A DNA stretch of 32,798 bases from CAZODA01 sp964578485 (lineage in GTDB: Bacteria; Bacteroidota; Bacteroidia; Bacteroidales; Marinilabiliaceae), in assembly GCA_964578485.1 (NCBI GenBank), contig CAZODA010000036.1, positions 1 to 32,798 on the forward strand. Direction: 5' to 3'. Positions 15,658 through 25,033 of the stretch are shown here, one piece after another. A program made the position numbers and the translations under genes. Under the pieces are notes generated by a model. That model saw only the letters and a program-made list of their open reading frames with translations, had not been told where the DNA came from and did not search any database. Position 1 is the first letter of the stretch. Every line of letters begins with the position of its first letter.

Positions 15658-18600
15658 ATGATTAAATATCTTCTGCAACGTCCCATAGCCGTATTGATGG
15701 TTTTTCTTGCCTGTGTCATTATCGGCATCATCACCTACACCACACTGCCGGTGTCGTTGCTGCCCGATATAGCCATTCCCGAGATAACGGTTCAAATAAC
15801 GGGCGACAACATGTCGGCGCGCGAACTGGAAAATACAGTGGTAAAGCCCATTCGCCGTCAGTTGATGCAAACAGGAAGGTTGCGAGACATACACAGTGAG
15901 GCACGTGACGGTTCAGCAATAATACGACTAAAGTTTGGCTACGGAACCAATACCGACCTGGCATTTATAGAAGTGAATGAAAAGGTGGACGCATCGATGA
16001 ACAGCCTGCCGCGCGATTTCAGCCGTCCGCGTGTAATAAAAGCCAGTGCAACCGACATTCCGGTGTTTTATCTGAACCTTACGCTAAAGGATGACAAGGT
16101 GTATGACCAGACGGATGAGCAGAAGTTTTTAGACTTGTCGGACTTCGCCGATAATATTGTGAAACGCCGCATTGAGCAACTTCCTGAGGTGGCTATGGCA
16201 GACATGACGGGGCTGATGTTTCGACATCTGCAAATAGTGCCCGACATGAATATGCTGGAATCGGCATCCATCAGCTTAAAAGATATTGAGAATGTGCTTG
16301 CGGCAAATAATATAGAGCCGGGAAGCATGACGGTGCGAGACGGATATTATGAATACAGTATTAAGTTTTCGTCGTTGCTGCGGACTACCGACGATGTGCG
16401 CAACATATATCTAAGAAAAAATGACCGCATATTTCAGTTAAAAGACCTTGCTAAGATTGAGCTTGTGCGACAGCCCGAGAGCGGCATGTCGCTTATCAAC
16501 GGAAAGCGTGCCATCACCCTTGGGGTAATCAAGCAGGCTGATGAAACCATGTCGAAGTTAAAAAAATCACTCAATACCACCTTGTCCGATCTGGAAAAGA
16601 CTTATCCCGATGTTGAATTTACCGTGAACCGCAATCAAACTGAGCTGCTGGATTATACTATTGCAAATCTGAGGGAAAATCTCTCTTTGGGATTTTTGCT
16701 GGTTTTCATCATCGCCCTGTTGTTTTTGGGTGATGCCAAATCGCCTGTTATTATTGGGCTCAGCCTGATAACGGCACTTATGACCACGTTTATTTTCTTC
16801 TACCTCTTTGGGCAGTCGCTCAATATAATCACCTTGTCGGGACTGATACTTGCCGTGGGTATGATGATTGACAGTGCCATTATTGTGACCGATATCATAG
16901 CTCAATATCGAATGCAGGGTTATTCATTGGAGGAGTCGTGCGTGCGTGGAACAAATGAAATAATCACCCCGGTATTAAGCTCTACATTGACAACCATAGC
17001 GGTATTTGTTCCGCTGGTATTTATGAGCGGTATAGCTGGTGCTATTTTCTTTGCACAGGCATTTGCAGTGAGCATTGGATTGCTTGCTTCTTATTTTACA
17101 GGAATTATTTTATTGCCCGTGCTATATAAGTTGGTTTACGGCATAAACTTCCGTTCCAACAAATTGAGCCGTTTTTTTGGGCGCACACAGCAGCTTGCCG
17201 ACAAGTGGGCCTTTGGCTGGTATGACAGATGGAGCAATTTTGTTTTCCGTCACAAGACCATTGCCTTTATAGCTGTTATTCTTTCAATTCCTTTTTGTGT
17301 GCTTATGTTTAAGATAATGCCCAAATCGTCGATGCCGCATATAAATCAGGTCGAAACACTGACCATGGTGGAGTGGAATGAGAATATACACGTAGATGAA
17401 AACCGGGAGCGTATATATAAGCTGATGCAAACAAGCGATGAGTTTACTAATGAGCATGCAGGGTATGCCGGACACAGGCAGTATTTGTTAGATAAGGAGA
17501 ACGATCTTACACCATCGGAGGCGCAACTTTATTTTCGTGCCGACAAGCCTGAGGATATTGACAAACTGAAAAAGCATATTGACGGTTGGGTAAAACAAAA
17601 TTATCCTCAGGCGGTGGTTACTTTCTCTCCTCCGGAAAATGTGTTTGAGAAAATATTTGACAGCTCTGAGGCGGAGCTTGTTGCACAGATATATCCTACC
17701 AACAGAGAAAAGGTGCCTGCCTCAGCCGATATACGTATGCTGGAGCAAAATATGCTGACAGCTACCGGCATAGAAGCCGAAGGGATAGCCTTTGAGCAGC
17801 AATATGTGATTAGTATCGACAGAGAAAAACTACTGCTTTATGGTGTTGACTATAGTGAGGTTTACGGTGCTTTGCGAACTGCTTTTCGTGAAAATCAGAT
17901 TGCTCTACTGCGCTCTTATCAGCAATATTTGCCTATATCACTTGCAGGCAAGCAACAGTCGGTAAATCAGGTGCTTAACCAAACAATGATTAACACCATG
18001 GGCAGGACAAACACTCCTGTAACAATGCTTCCCTTAAGATCATTTGTAAAGGTACATCGCGGAGAGGATATTAAAACTATAGTTGCCGGCAAAAATGGCG
18101 AATACATTCCCATGAGTTATCACAAAGTGGCACATCCCGAAAAACTGATGCAAAATGTGGATTCATATATTAAAGAAGGGAATGACTGGGAGGCAGTTTT
18201 CACCGGAAGCTTCTTTTCCAACCAAAAGATGCTTGGTGAATTGGTGTTGGTGCTTATTGTATCTATCTTGCTGATGTATTTTATATTATCATCTCAATTT
18301 GAGAGCTTTATCCAGCCTCTTATCGTACTGATAGAGATACCTATCGACTTTGCTTTTGCGTTGGTGGTTCTGTGGGCTGCAGGACACACGCTCAATCTGA
18401 TGAGTGCCATTGGGCTGATTGTTTCCAGTGGTGTGATCATCAACGACAGCATTCTGAAACTTGATATGATCAATGAGCTGCGCAAACAGGGCGTAGCGCT
18501 CAGGGAGGCTATTCACACTGCCGGAATGAAACGTTTGCGGGCAATCATCATGACATCGCTCACAACGATATTTGCCATAGTACCGCTGTTGTTTTCGTTC

Positions 18601-18747
18601 GATTTTGGTTCGGAGCTGCAAAAGCCACTGGTAATAGGTATGATATCAACAATGGTGGTGGGAACATTGGTGAGCCTCTACATTGTTCCGCTGGTATATT
18701 GGGCAATTTATAGTAAAAAAGAAGAAAGCGAAAAACAATTGAGGTAG
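15658..18747 (+). CDS. RND efflux permease, first of two
   Basis: A 1029-residue AcrB-type inner-membrane pump driven by the proton gradient. TM1 begins RPIAVLMVFLACVIIGI. Two large periplasmic loops with porter-domain character (about 40-335 and 555-855) separate the two sets of membrane helices. TM4 reads AVGMMIDSAIIV. Asp405 aligns with AcrB Asp407, but the second Asp is Ser406. TM10 reads SSGVIINDSILKLD, with Asn where AcrB has Lys940. Such variants are found in many Bacteroidota pumps. Substrate cannot be inferred. The next permease gene follows 10 bp later. Confidence 0.9.
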   Translation: MIKYLLQRPIAVLMVFLACVIIGIITYTTLPVSLLPDIAIPEITVQITGDNMSARELENTVVKPIRRQLMQTGRLRDIHSEARDGSAIIRLKFGYGTNTDLAFIEVNEKVDASMNSLPRDFSRPRVIKASATDIPVFYLNLTLKDDKVYDQTDEQKFLDLSDFADNIVKRRIEQLPEVAMADMTGLMFRHLQIVPDMNMLESASISLKDIENVLAANNIEPGSMTVRDGYYEYSIKFSSLLRTTDDVRNIYLRKNDRIFQLKDLAKIELVRQPESGMSLINGKRAITLGVIKQADETMSKLKKSLNTTLSDLEKTYPDVEFTVNRNQTELLDYTIANLRENLSLGFLLVFIIALLFLGDAKSPVIIGLSLITALMTTFIFFYLFGQSLNIITLSGLILAVGMMIDSAIIVTDIIAQYRMQGYSLEESCVRGTNEIITPVLSSTLTTIAVFVPLVFMSGIAGAIFFAQAFAVSIGLLASYFTGIILLPVLYKLVYGINFRSNKLSRFFGRTQQLADKWAFGWYDRWSNFVFRHKTIAFIAVILSIPFCVLMFKIMPKSSMPHINQVETLTMVEWNENIHVDENRERIYKLMQTSDEFTNEHAGYAGHRQYLLDKENDLTPSEAQLYFRADKPEDIDKLKKHIDGWVKQNYPQAVVTFSPPENVFEKIFDSSEAELVAQIYPTNREKVPASADIRMLEQNMLTATGIEAEGIAFEQQYVISIDREKLLLYGVDYSEVYGALRTAFRENQIALLRSYQQYLPISLAGKQQSVNQVLNQTMINTMGRTNTPVTMLPLRSFVKVHRGEDIKTIVAGKNGEYIPMSYHKVAHPEKLMQNVDSYIKEGNDWEAVFTGSFFSNQKMLGELVLVLIVSILLMYFILSSQFESFIQPLIVLIEIPIDFAFALVVLWAAGHTLNLMSAIGLIVSSGVIINDSILKLDMINELRKQGVALREAIHTAGMKRLRAIIMTSLTTIFAIVPLLFSFDFGSELQKPLVIGMISTMVVGTLVSLYIVPLVYWAIYSKKEESEKQLR

Positions 18748-18757
18748 AGGATATCGA

Positions 18758-21700
18758 ATGGTGAACAAAAAAAACAGCATATCATCCTTCACCATCATTG
18801 TGGCATTTTTGAGTGTGGCTTTGATGGGTGCGGCATTGATTCCGATGTTGCCCGTGAAGCTTGTGCCATCGCGCACGCTGCCCGGGTTGACGGTAAGCTT
18901 TTCTATGCCCGGAAATTCTGCACGCATTGTAGAGATGGAAGCAACTTCCAAATTAGAATCGATGCTTGCCAGAATAAAAGGGGTGAGAAATATATATTCC
19001 ACTTCGGGAAATGGTTGGGGCAATATCACACTGGAGCTGGATAAGCACACAGCGATTGATGTCGCCCGCTTTGAAGTTTCGACCATCATCAGACAAACCT
19101 GGGGCGATTTGCCGCGGGAGATCACTTATCCCTATATAACAGTGCGGCGTTCCGACGAAAATGCTGCTCGTCCGTTTATGACCTTTACTGTCAACTCGGC
19201 AGCCATGCCCATAGTGATACAAAACTATACCGAAAATAATATCAAGCAAGTTTTGAATGACATTCCCGGTATTTATAAAATAGAGGTGCGGGGCGCAACG
19301 CCTATGGAGTGGCAACTAACCTACGATAATGATCAGTTGAAAGCCCTGAGCATCACCACAAATGATATACGCAATGCCATATCCACATATTATAGTTCCG
19401 ACTTTTTGGGAATGGCACAAACAGAAGAGGCAGACAAGGCACCATCGTGGATGCGAATCATGCTGATGTCGGACGGTGAGGGCAAGACTTTCAACGCAAG
19501 TGATATTTACATCAAAAACAGGGATGGAGCACTCATTCGACTGGATCAGTTGGTGAAAGTGGTTCATAACGAACAAACGCCGCAAAGTCATTATCGCATC
19601 AATGGGCTCAATTCAATTTACCTTTCGCTCACAGCCGAAGAGAGTGCAAATCAGCTTCACCTGAGCAATCAGGTACATAAGGCTATGCGTGAAATCAGGG
19701 AGGCGCTTCCCACAGGGTATGAGGTGCACAACAGCTATGATGCCACAGAGTATATTCATGCAGAGCTGAACAAAATATATCTACGAAGCGGATTGACGGT
19801 AATTATTCTCTTGCTTTTTGTATTGCTCATTACACGCAATGTGCGCTATCTCTTCTTGATTGCTGTTACCCTATCCATCAATCTTGCCATTGCTGTGATA
19901 TTCTACTATATGTCGGGCTTAGAGATACAGCTATATTCTCTTGCCGGCATTACCATTTCGCTGAGTTTGATTATTGACAACACCATTATTATGACCGATC
20001 ATATCATGCACCGAAAAAACAGGAATGCCTTTATCCCTATCCTTGCGGCTACGATGACCACAGTGGGTGCTTTGTCGATCATATTCTTTTTGGATGAGAA
20101 AATAAGACTCAATCTGCAGGACTTTGCCGCAGTGGTGATGATAAATCTGACGGTATCGCTGGCAGTGGCACTGTTTTTTGTGCCTGCAATGGTTGACAAG
20201 ATTCAACTTAAGAAAAGAAAACCAATGAAGAGGCGTGGTTTGTTGCTCAAAATACCGTTCCGTCCAAGGCGGATAAGCATCTACTTCAATCGCTTTTATG
20301 AGGGAATGATACGCATATTGTCGCGTCGCAAATGGATTCCGTTTACAGCTGCGGTACTTCTGTTTGGGCTACCCCTTTTCATGATTCCCGACAAGATTGA
20401 AAAGGATAGCCAATTTGCCAAACATTATAACAAGGTGTTTGACAACTCTAAATACAAAGAGAAGGTGAAACCTGTGGTCAACAAAGCTCTGGGGGGGACG
20501 TTGCGACTGTTTGTAGAGAAAGTATATGAGGGCAGTTATTTCACGAGAAACGAAGAGCCGGTACTCAACATTACCGCCTCTATGCCTAACGGTACCACTC
20601 TGCCGCAGATGAATGCTTTGGTGGAAAAGATGGAGCGTCACTTGAGCGGATTTCCTGAAATCAGACAGTTTCAGACCAATATACCCAATCCGAGGCGTGC
20701 CTCCATTCAGGTATTTTTCACCAAAAAGGCAGAGCGGAGTGCATTTCCGTATCAGTTGCAGAGTAAGGTTATCAGTAAAGCATTGGAGCTGGGTGGAGGC
20801 AGCTGGGGAGTTTACGGCTTGCCGAATCAGAGATTCAGCAATGATATATCTGAATTTGCAGGAAATTATCATGTGAAGCTATACGGATACAATTATGATG
20901 AGCTCTATGCATGGGCTGATACACTTAAGAACAGACTGTTGAGCTACCGAAGGATAAAAGAGGTAAATATCAACTCTGATTTTTCTTGGTATAAGGATGA
21001 TTATCGGGAGTTTTCATTTGATCTGGATAAGAGGAGACTGGCTGCTATGGGGCTGCTTCCGGGCGAACTTTTTGCTTCGCTCAATCCTGTGTTTTCCAGG
21101 GACTTGTGGGCCGGGTCAACCACTGCCGGAGGCGAACCGGAGAATATCAAGCTAAGCAGCCGGCAAAGTTACGATTATGATATCTGGGCACTTCAATATT
21201 TGTCACAAACCATAGGCAATAAAAGTTATAAACTGGATGAGTTGGCTCAGATAACCAAGGAACAGGCTCCGCAACAAGTGGCTAAAGAAAATCAGCAATA
21301 TCGCCTTGCCTTGCAGTTTGACTACATTGGTGCCGGCACTCAGGGTACAAAAGTGCTGAAACGAGAAGTAGAAGAACTCAATGAGATCCTACCCATGGGT
21401 TACACTGCACAAGAAGAGAGCAGGGGTTTGGGATGGGGCAAAAAAGACAATAAACAGTATTGGCTGATTGGCTTACTCATAGTGATTATCTTCTTTACCA
21501 CCTCCGTGCTGTTCAACTCAATCAAACAACCCCTGGCTGTTATTTTTGTGATTCCGATTTCGTTTGTTGGTGTGTTTCTCACCTTCTATTGGTTCAAACT
21601 CAATTTTGATCAGGGTGGCTTTGCATCATTTATCCTACTTTCGGGTATCACTGTAAATGCAAGTATCTATATTCTGAACGACTACAACATGATTCGCCGT

Positions 21701-21958
21701 AAACGGCCGGGCTTATCGACTTTAAAAGCCTATATCAAAGCGTGGAACTCAAAGATTATTCCTATTTTCCTTACGGTGATTTCTACCATGCTGGGCTTCA
21801 TCCCCTTTATGGTGGGAACGGCAAAAGAATCGTTCTGGTTTCCGCTTGCGGCAGGTACCATTGGTGGGCTTGCCATGTCGATAATTGGGATTTGGACGTT
21901 TTTGCCATTGATGACGGTGGAGAAAAAGAAGCAAAAAGGAGATAAGAAAGCGAATTGA
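18758..21958 (+). CDS. RND efflux permease, second of two, divergent
   Basis: A 1066-residue RND permease only distantly similar to the first. The N-terminal TM1 is FTIIVAFLSVALMGAALIPM, followed by a porter domain with PVKLVPSRTLPGLTVSFSMP. TM4 reads SLIIDNTIIMTDHI; Asp407 is present and Asn408 replaces the second Asp of AcrB. TM10 region: LLSGITVNASIYILND. The C-terminus is a Lys-rich tail. Two adjacent non-identical permeases with one adaptor recall MdtB/MdtC, which work as a mixed trimer; whether these two do is unknown. No TolC-type gene lies in the window, so the outer-membrane partner must be elsewhere. The stop codon overlaps the 3' tail of a transposase frame on the other strand. Confidence 0.9.
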   Translation: MVNKKNSISSFTIIVAFLSVALMGAALIPMLPVKLVPSRTLPGLTVSFSMPGNSARIVEMEATSKLESMLARIKGVRNIYSTSGNGWGNITLELDKHTAIDVARFEVSTIIRQTWGDLPREITYPYITVRRSDENAARPFMTFTVNSAAMPIVIQNYTENNIKQVLNDIPGIYKIEVRGATPMEWQLTYDNDQLKALSITTNDIRNAISTYYSSDFLGMAQTEEADKAPSWMRIMLMSDGEGKTFNASDIYIKNRDGALIRLDQLVKVVHNEQTPQSHYRINGLNSIYLSLTAEESANQLHLSNQVHKAMREIREALPTGYEVHNSYDATEYIHAELNKIYLRSGLTVIILLLFVLLITRNVRYLFLIAVTLSINLAIAVIFYYMSGLEIQLYSLAGITISLSLIIDNTIIMTDHIMHRKNRNAFIPILAATMTTVGALSIIFFLDEKIRLNLQDFAAVVMINLTVSLAVALFFVPAMVDKIQLKKRKPMKRRGLLLKIPFRPRRISIYFNRFYEGMIRILSRRKWIPFTAAVLLFGLPLFMIPDKIEKDSQFAKHYNKVFDNSKYKEKVKPVVNKALGGTLRLFVEKVYEGSYFTRNEEPVLNITASMPNGTTLPQMNALVEKMERHLSGFPEIRQFQTNIPNPRRASIQVFFTKKAERSAFPYQLQSKVISKALELGGGSWGVYGLPNQRFSNDISEFAGNYHVKLYGYNYDELYAWADTLKNRLLSYRRIKEVNINSDFSWYKDDYREFSFDLDKRRLAAMGLLPGELFASLNPVFSRDLWAGSTTAGGEPENIKLSSRQSYDYDIWALQYLSQTIGNKSYKLDELAQITKEQAPQQVAKENQQYRLALQFDYIGAGTQGTKVLKREVEELNEILPMGYTAQEESRGLGWGKKDNKQYWLIGLLIVIIFFTTSVLFNSIKQPLAVIFVIPISFVGVFLTFYWFKLNFDQGGFASFILLSGITVNASIYILNDYNMIRRKRPGLSTLKAYIKAWNSKIIPIFLTVISTMLGFIPFMVGTAKESFWFPLAAGTIGGLAMSIIGIWTFLPLMTVEKKKQKGDKKAN

Positions 21959-22468
21959 TTCCAACAATAAAATAGATATAGAGAAACATGTCATAGACAC
22001 ACTAAAGTGGACACCACCATCGAACAAATAGTTTACATTGAATTCGATCTGAAATTTTTGTAGAAATTCTAAATATTCTTCTTTGAATGTTTTTTTATAG
22101 TGATGTTTTTCTTGATTTAAAATATAATTATAAACATTATTAATTTGTGAATGACCGTAGGAAAATGCACCATAACCTTCCTGCCATGAAAATTTACCTT
22201 TCACAAATCGTTTTTCATTGATAAAATTTGAAGAGTTGTTTTTTATATCACGAACTAAATTAGAAATTGCCATGGACGGTTTTAAACCAACAAAAATATG
22301 AATATGGTCGGGCATTCCATTTATTATGATGGATTTTTGGCCTTTGTTTGTAATTATACCGGAAATATACTTATATAGCTCGTCTTTCCACGTTTTGCCA
22401 ATGAGATTTGTACGACCATAAACAGCAAACACCATTTGAATATAAATCTTTGAATATGTTCCGGGCAT
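21749..22468 (-). CDS. IS200/IS605-like Y1 (HUH) transposase with replaced 3' end
   Basis: Residues 1-150 (22019-22468) form a complete Y1_Tnp domain of the usual size. The HUH pair is H55-I-H57 in MPDHIHIFVGL, and the likely nucleophile is Tyr115 in YNYILNQEKHH. Family members normally end within a few residues after the YLFD position. Here the frame runs on for 89 residues, through GGVHFSVSMTC and into the antisense of the permease gene's 3' end. That tail is unlikely to be natural. A GTGGACACC sequence at the junction (about 22007-22015) may be the end of another element. The enzyme core is intact and might still act. Two REP-like hairpins lie just upstream. Confidence 0.75.
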   Translation of the reverse strand: MPGTYSKIYIQMVFAVYGRTNLIGKTWKDELYKYISGIITNKGQKSIIINGMPDHIHIFVGLKPSMAISNLVRDIKNNSSNFINEKRFVKGKFSWQEGYGAFSYGHSQINNVYNYILNQEKHHYKKTFKEEYLEFLQKFQIEFNVNYLFDGGVHFSVSMTCFSISILLLESIRFLISFLLLFLHRHQWQKRPNPNYRHGKPTNGTCRKRKPERFFCRSHHKGDEAQHGRNHRKENRNNL

Positions 22469-22540
22469 GGGTAAATTTGTTAAATTGATTAATTATAATA
22501 ATATCTCACATCTATATTTTTTCTTACGATTAAATTAATG

Positions 22541-22622
22541 TTTTTATAATATCACCCCTTCGGGGTTCTTTCTGTCTGGTAGTCATATTCTTTCTATAAT
22601 AATTTCACCCCTTCGGGGTTAT
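22541..22622. repeat. Two REP-like hairpins upstream of the Y1 transposase
   Basis: ACCCC-TTC-GGGGT occurs at 22554-22566 and at 22607-22619, 53 bp apart and in the same orientation. Each is preceded by a TnTATAATA-like stretch and followed by T. Such paired palindromes beside Y1 transposases are the layout of REP/RAYT systems. Confidence 0.6.
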
Positions 22623-22850
22623 CGTGTTAAAACAAATATATCACAAAATAATCATAAGAGACACAACTATTATAGGTGATATTATTTTCTCTGCCTTTCT
22701 TAAATTGGTGATTTTTTGAATGTTAATTAATTTTATGCACAAGCGGCATAGATTTTCAATTATTGTTTAATCATAAAAAATAATTATTACCATTCGCAGC
22801 AATATGCAAATAATAGGCTGTTCGTCGATACTGAAAATTCAGTTTCTATA
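22620..22850. other. Gene-free AT-rich stretch
   Basis: No reading frame, hairpin of note or repeat was seen between the REP-like units and repeat copy C. Confidence 0.4.
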
Positions 22851-23576
22851 AGAAACTATTATAAATTTTAGTTATCTCTATAATTTTTCTAATAATCCTT
22901 TTTTTATAAATTCGTACGCCTCCCTTATATCGTACTTTATATCACTTCGAAGCAATCCTTTCATATCTCCGATGAAGTCATCATCTTCGATTTTTTTCTA
23001 CCATCGATTTTAGTAAATGATTGCGATAGGGGTTGAAATGTCACCCCTTTTGCAAATACAAGCTTTATATATTTTCTAGTCGATTTAAAATTAGTGTTTA
23101 TATTTTTCGTTTTTATTATCTATTGTCTGCTTTTTTGTCAGCGTAATATTGCCAAATAAAATTGTCTGCAAAAGGCTAATTGCCGATAAGAAAAACCACT
23201 TGAATGAACTTTCCGGGTTCTTCAATTCTTTCCCTAAGAGCTTGTAAATATGGACGTTCAAACATATAAGTAAATTTACTCAGTACATTGAGTAAATTTG
23301 CTCAATATATTTAGTTCTGCAAATACTTTTAAGGAAATAGAATAAGGTCACATTCCTAACGGAATGTGGTTGGAGAGGGTTTAGATATCAATTACGAATT
23401 AAAAATTACGAATTACGAAACTCCAAACTGGTCGTTTTGAGCGCAGCGAAATCTAAACGACACAGTCCTCAACGACGAAGTCCTCAACTTTTTTCATTTT
23501 CCATTTTCTAATCATCACATCTGCTAATTATCACATCTGCTAATCCACTAATTCACTAATCTGCTAATCCACTAAT
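22851..23576 (+). repeat. Dispersed repeat, copy C, with octamer tail
   Basis: Bases 22851-23521 match copy B (4979-5649) without net gaps and with few substitutions. All internal parts are present: ATPase relic, 28-bp palindrome (23272-23299), hairpin (23349-23368), AATTACG heptamers, and TTTTGAGCGCAGCGAAATC (23435-23453). The octamer tail nnnCTAAT (23505-23576) has nine units against eleven in B, and in a different order, so this part changes faster than the rest. Confidence 0.9.
23176..23265 (-). pseudogene. N-terminal relic of an AAA ATPase in repeat copy C
   Basis: The same 29-codon opening (MFERPYLQAL...) as in copy B, ending at the same TAG before the P-loop. It is on the same strand as the interrupted ATPase gene next to it, but its N-terminus differs from that gene, so it derives from a different family member. 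Confidence 0.7.
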
Positions 23577-23582
23577 TGATTA

Positions 23583-23622
23583 CCCGAAACTCGAAACTCG
23601 AAACTCGAAACTCAAAACCCGG
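23583..23622. repeat. Short heptamer array, inverted relative to the array at 25034
   Basis: Five 7-bp units of the type C(C/T)C(G/A)AAA, starting CCCGAAA and then CTCGAAA three times, followed by CCCGG. The reverse complements of these units (TTTCGGG, TTTCGAG, TTTTGAG) are the very units of the large array at 25034-25390. The two arrays bracket the ATPase pseudogene. Confidence 0.75.
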
Positions 23623-23647
23623 AGCTAATTACTGTTGACCGTTTCGA

Positions 23648-24964
23648 TTAATTATTCATTAAAAAACCATCTAAATCCCAGGCAGGAATATGTTCAATTC
23701 CTTCATTGGTTGGGATTTTATAATTGTCTAAACTTACCACGTACTTTTTAAAATTGTCATCTATAAGTTTCAATGAACGGTATTCTCGTTCGATAGTTTG
23801 TTCTTCTGTTAGTTGTAGTGTAACTTGCAAATACATTCTTCGCTCGCCTTTTATCGCCACATAATCAACTTCGCTGTCTTTTATCGTTCCCACATAAACC
23901 TGATAACCGGCATGTCGCAAGCTCAAATAAACGGCATTTTCCAACAGATAACCTATACCGTAACCGTAACCCGCGTAAAGATAATTGCGATAACTTAAAT
24001 CGTTTAAATAATATTTGCTATTGCCGGAAATAGTGTTTTTTCCTTTAATGTTGTAGCGTTCAGCACGATGGACTAAAAAAGAACTTTCGAGATAATTGAT
24101 GTATGACGATAAAGTTTCGTAGTTTGTTTTTCGTTTTTTTGATGCGAAAAAATTAATGATGTTTGTGATAGAAATCAGATTAGATGCGGTATTTACCAAA
24201 TAAACAAATAAATCGTCCATCAGCTTTACGTCCTTCACATTTTATCTTCCCACAATGTCGCGCAACAAAACTGTATCTTTGATGGACGACAAGTAATTTT
24301 GCTTCATTTCTTCGTTGGGCAGATTGAAAAGTTCGGGCAACGCACCGCTTTGAAGGAATTTTTTGTAACTATTGCTTCCTATTTCCTGGAGGGTTATTCC
24401 ACAATATTCCGTATAGCTGAACGGAAACACTTCAAATTCAACGTATCGTCCCGACAAAAGCGTGGCTAATTCTCCCGACAAAAGATTGGAGTTGGAACCG
24501 CTGATAAATAATTCGCAGGGCTCTGCAAAGTCTTGGGAATGAGAATTAACAAACCGCTCCCATTCTTCAATATATTGTATTTCGTCCATAAAAATATAGA
24601 CTTTGCCTGTCGGATTGAGCGTTTGCCGATAAGCTTTGTAGAGTTCTTCCAATTCCACAGCGCTTCGCAAAGTGGCTAATTCCATATATTCTTTGTTGAT
24701 ATAAAGAATGTTTTTACTCTGTACGCCTTCAGAAATCAGTTTGGATGCGATTTGGCGCAAAATGTAACTTTTCCCTGCACGTCGCTGACCTACAAGTACT
24801 TTTACCAATTTATTGCCAATATATTGACCTATTTTATTGGTGTAAATTGTACGGGGATAGCCCAAATCAATCGGATTGCCATCCCAGAAATTATACTTTC
24901 TTATCAAGCCAATAATTTCAATCATATTTGAATTTTTTCTATAAATATAGTTATTTTCAAACAT
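23648..24964 (-). pseudogene. AAA+ ATPase (AAA_14/DUF4143 type) with one in-frame stop
   Basis: Two open segments, 240 and 196 residues long, lie in one frame and are separated only by the TAA at 24242-24244. The reading across it is RDIVGR-stop-NVKDVKLMDDLF. Family members usually have an aromatic residue or His here, so a single base change from TAT or TAC explains it. Walker A GQRRAGKS is at residues 59-66, and Walker B IFMDEIQY has D127 and E128. The C-terminal part (YLNDLSYRNYLYAG, then DYVAIKGERRMYLQV) is the usual nuclease-like end. The true start may be Met14 (24925), where MIEIIGLIRKYNFWDG matches the family opening. It may be dead or a truncated ATPase domain. Confidence 0.85.
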
Positions 24965-24999
24965 GCTTGAAAATATTTACAGGATTTAATTTGATTAAG

Positions 25000-25016
25000 A
25001 AGACGATATTGAGTAC
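25000..25016 (+). pseudogene. Possible short relic of an ATPase 3' end
   Basis: AAGACGATATTGAGTAC is identical to 4741-4757 in the intact ATPase gene, where it encodes part of KDDIEY near the C-terminus. Here the surrounding frame is broken. A chance match of this length in AT-rich DNA is unlikely but cannot be excluded. Confidence 0.3.
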
Positions 25017-25033
25017 AATGAAAGGACAGTAAT

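Noticed and set aside
20369..20872. 167-residue minus-strand frame
   Set aside because: It is antisense to the second RND permease and has no recognisable features.
22851..23521. Insertion sequence with its own transposase
   Set aside because: No frame in the repeat is longer than a relic, and no terminal inverted repeats or target duplication were found.
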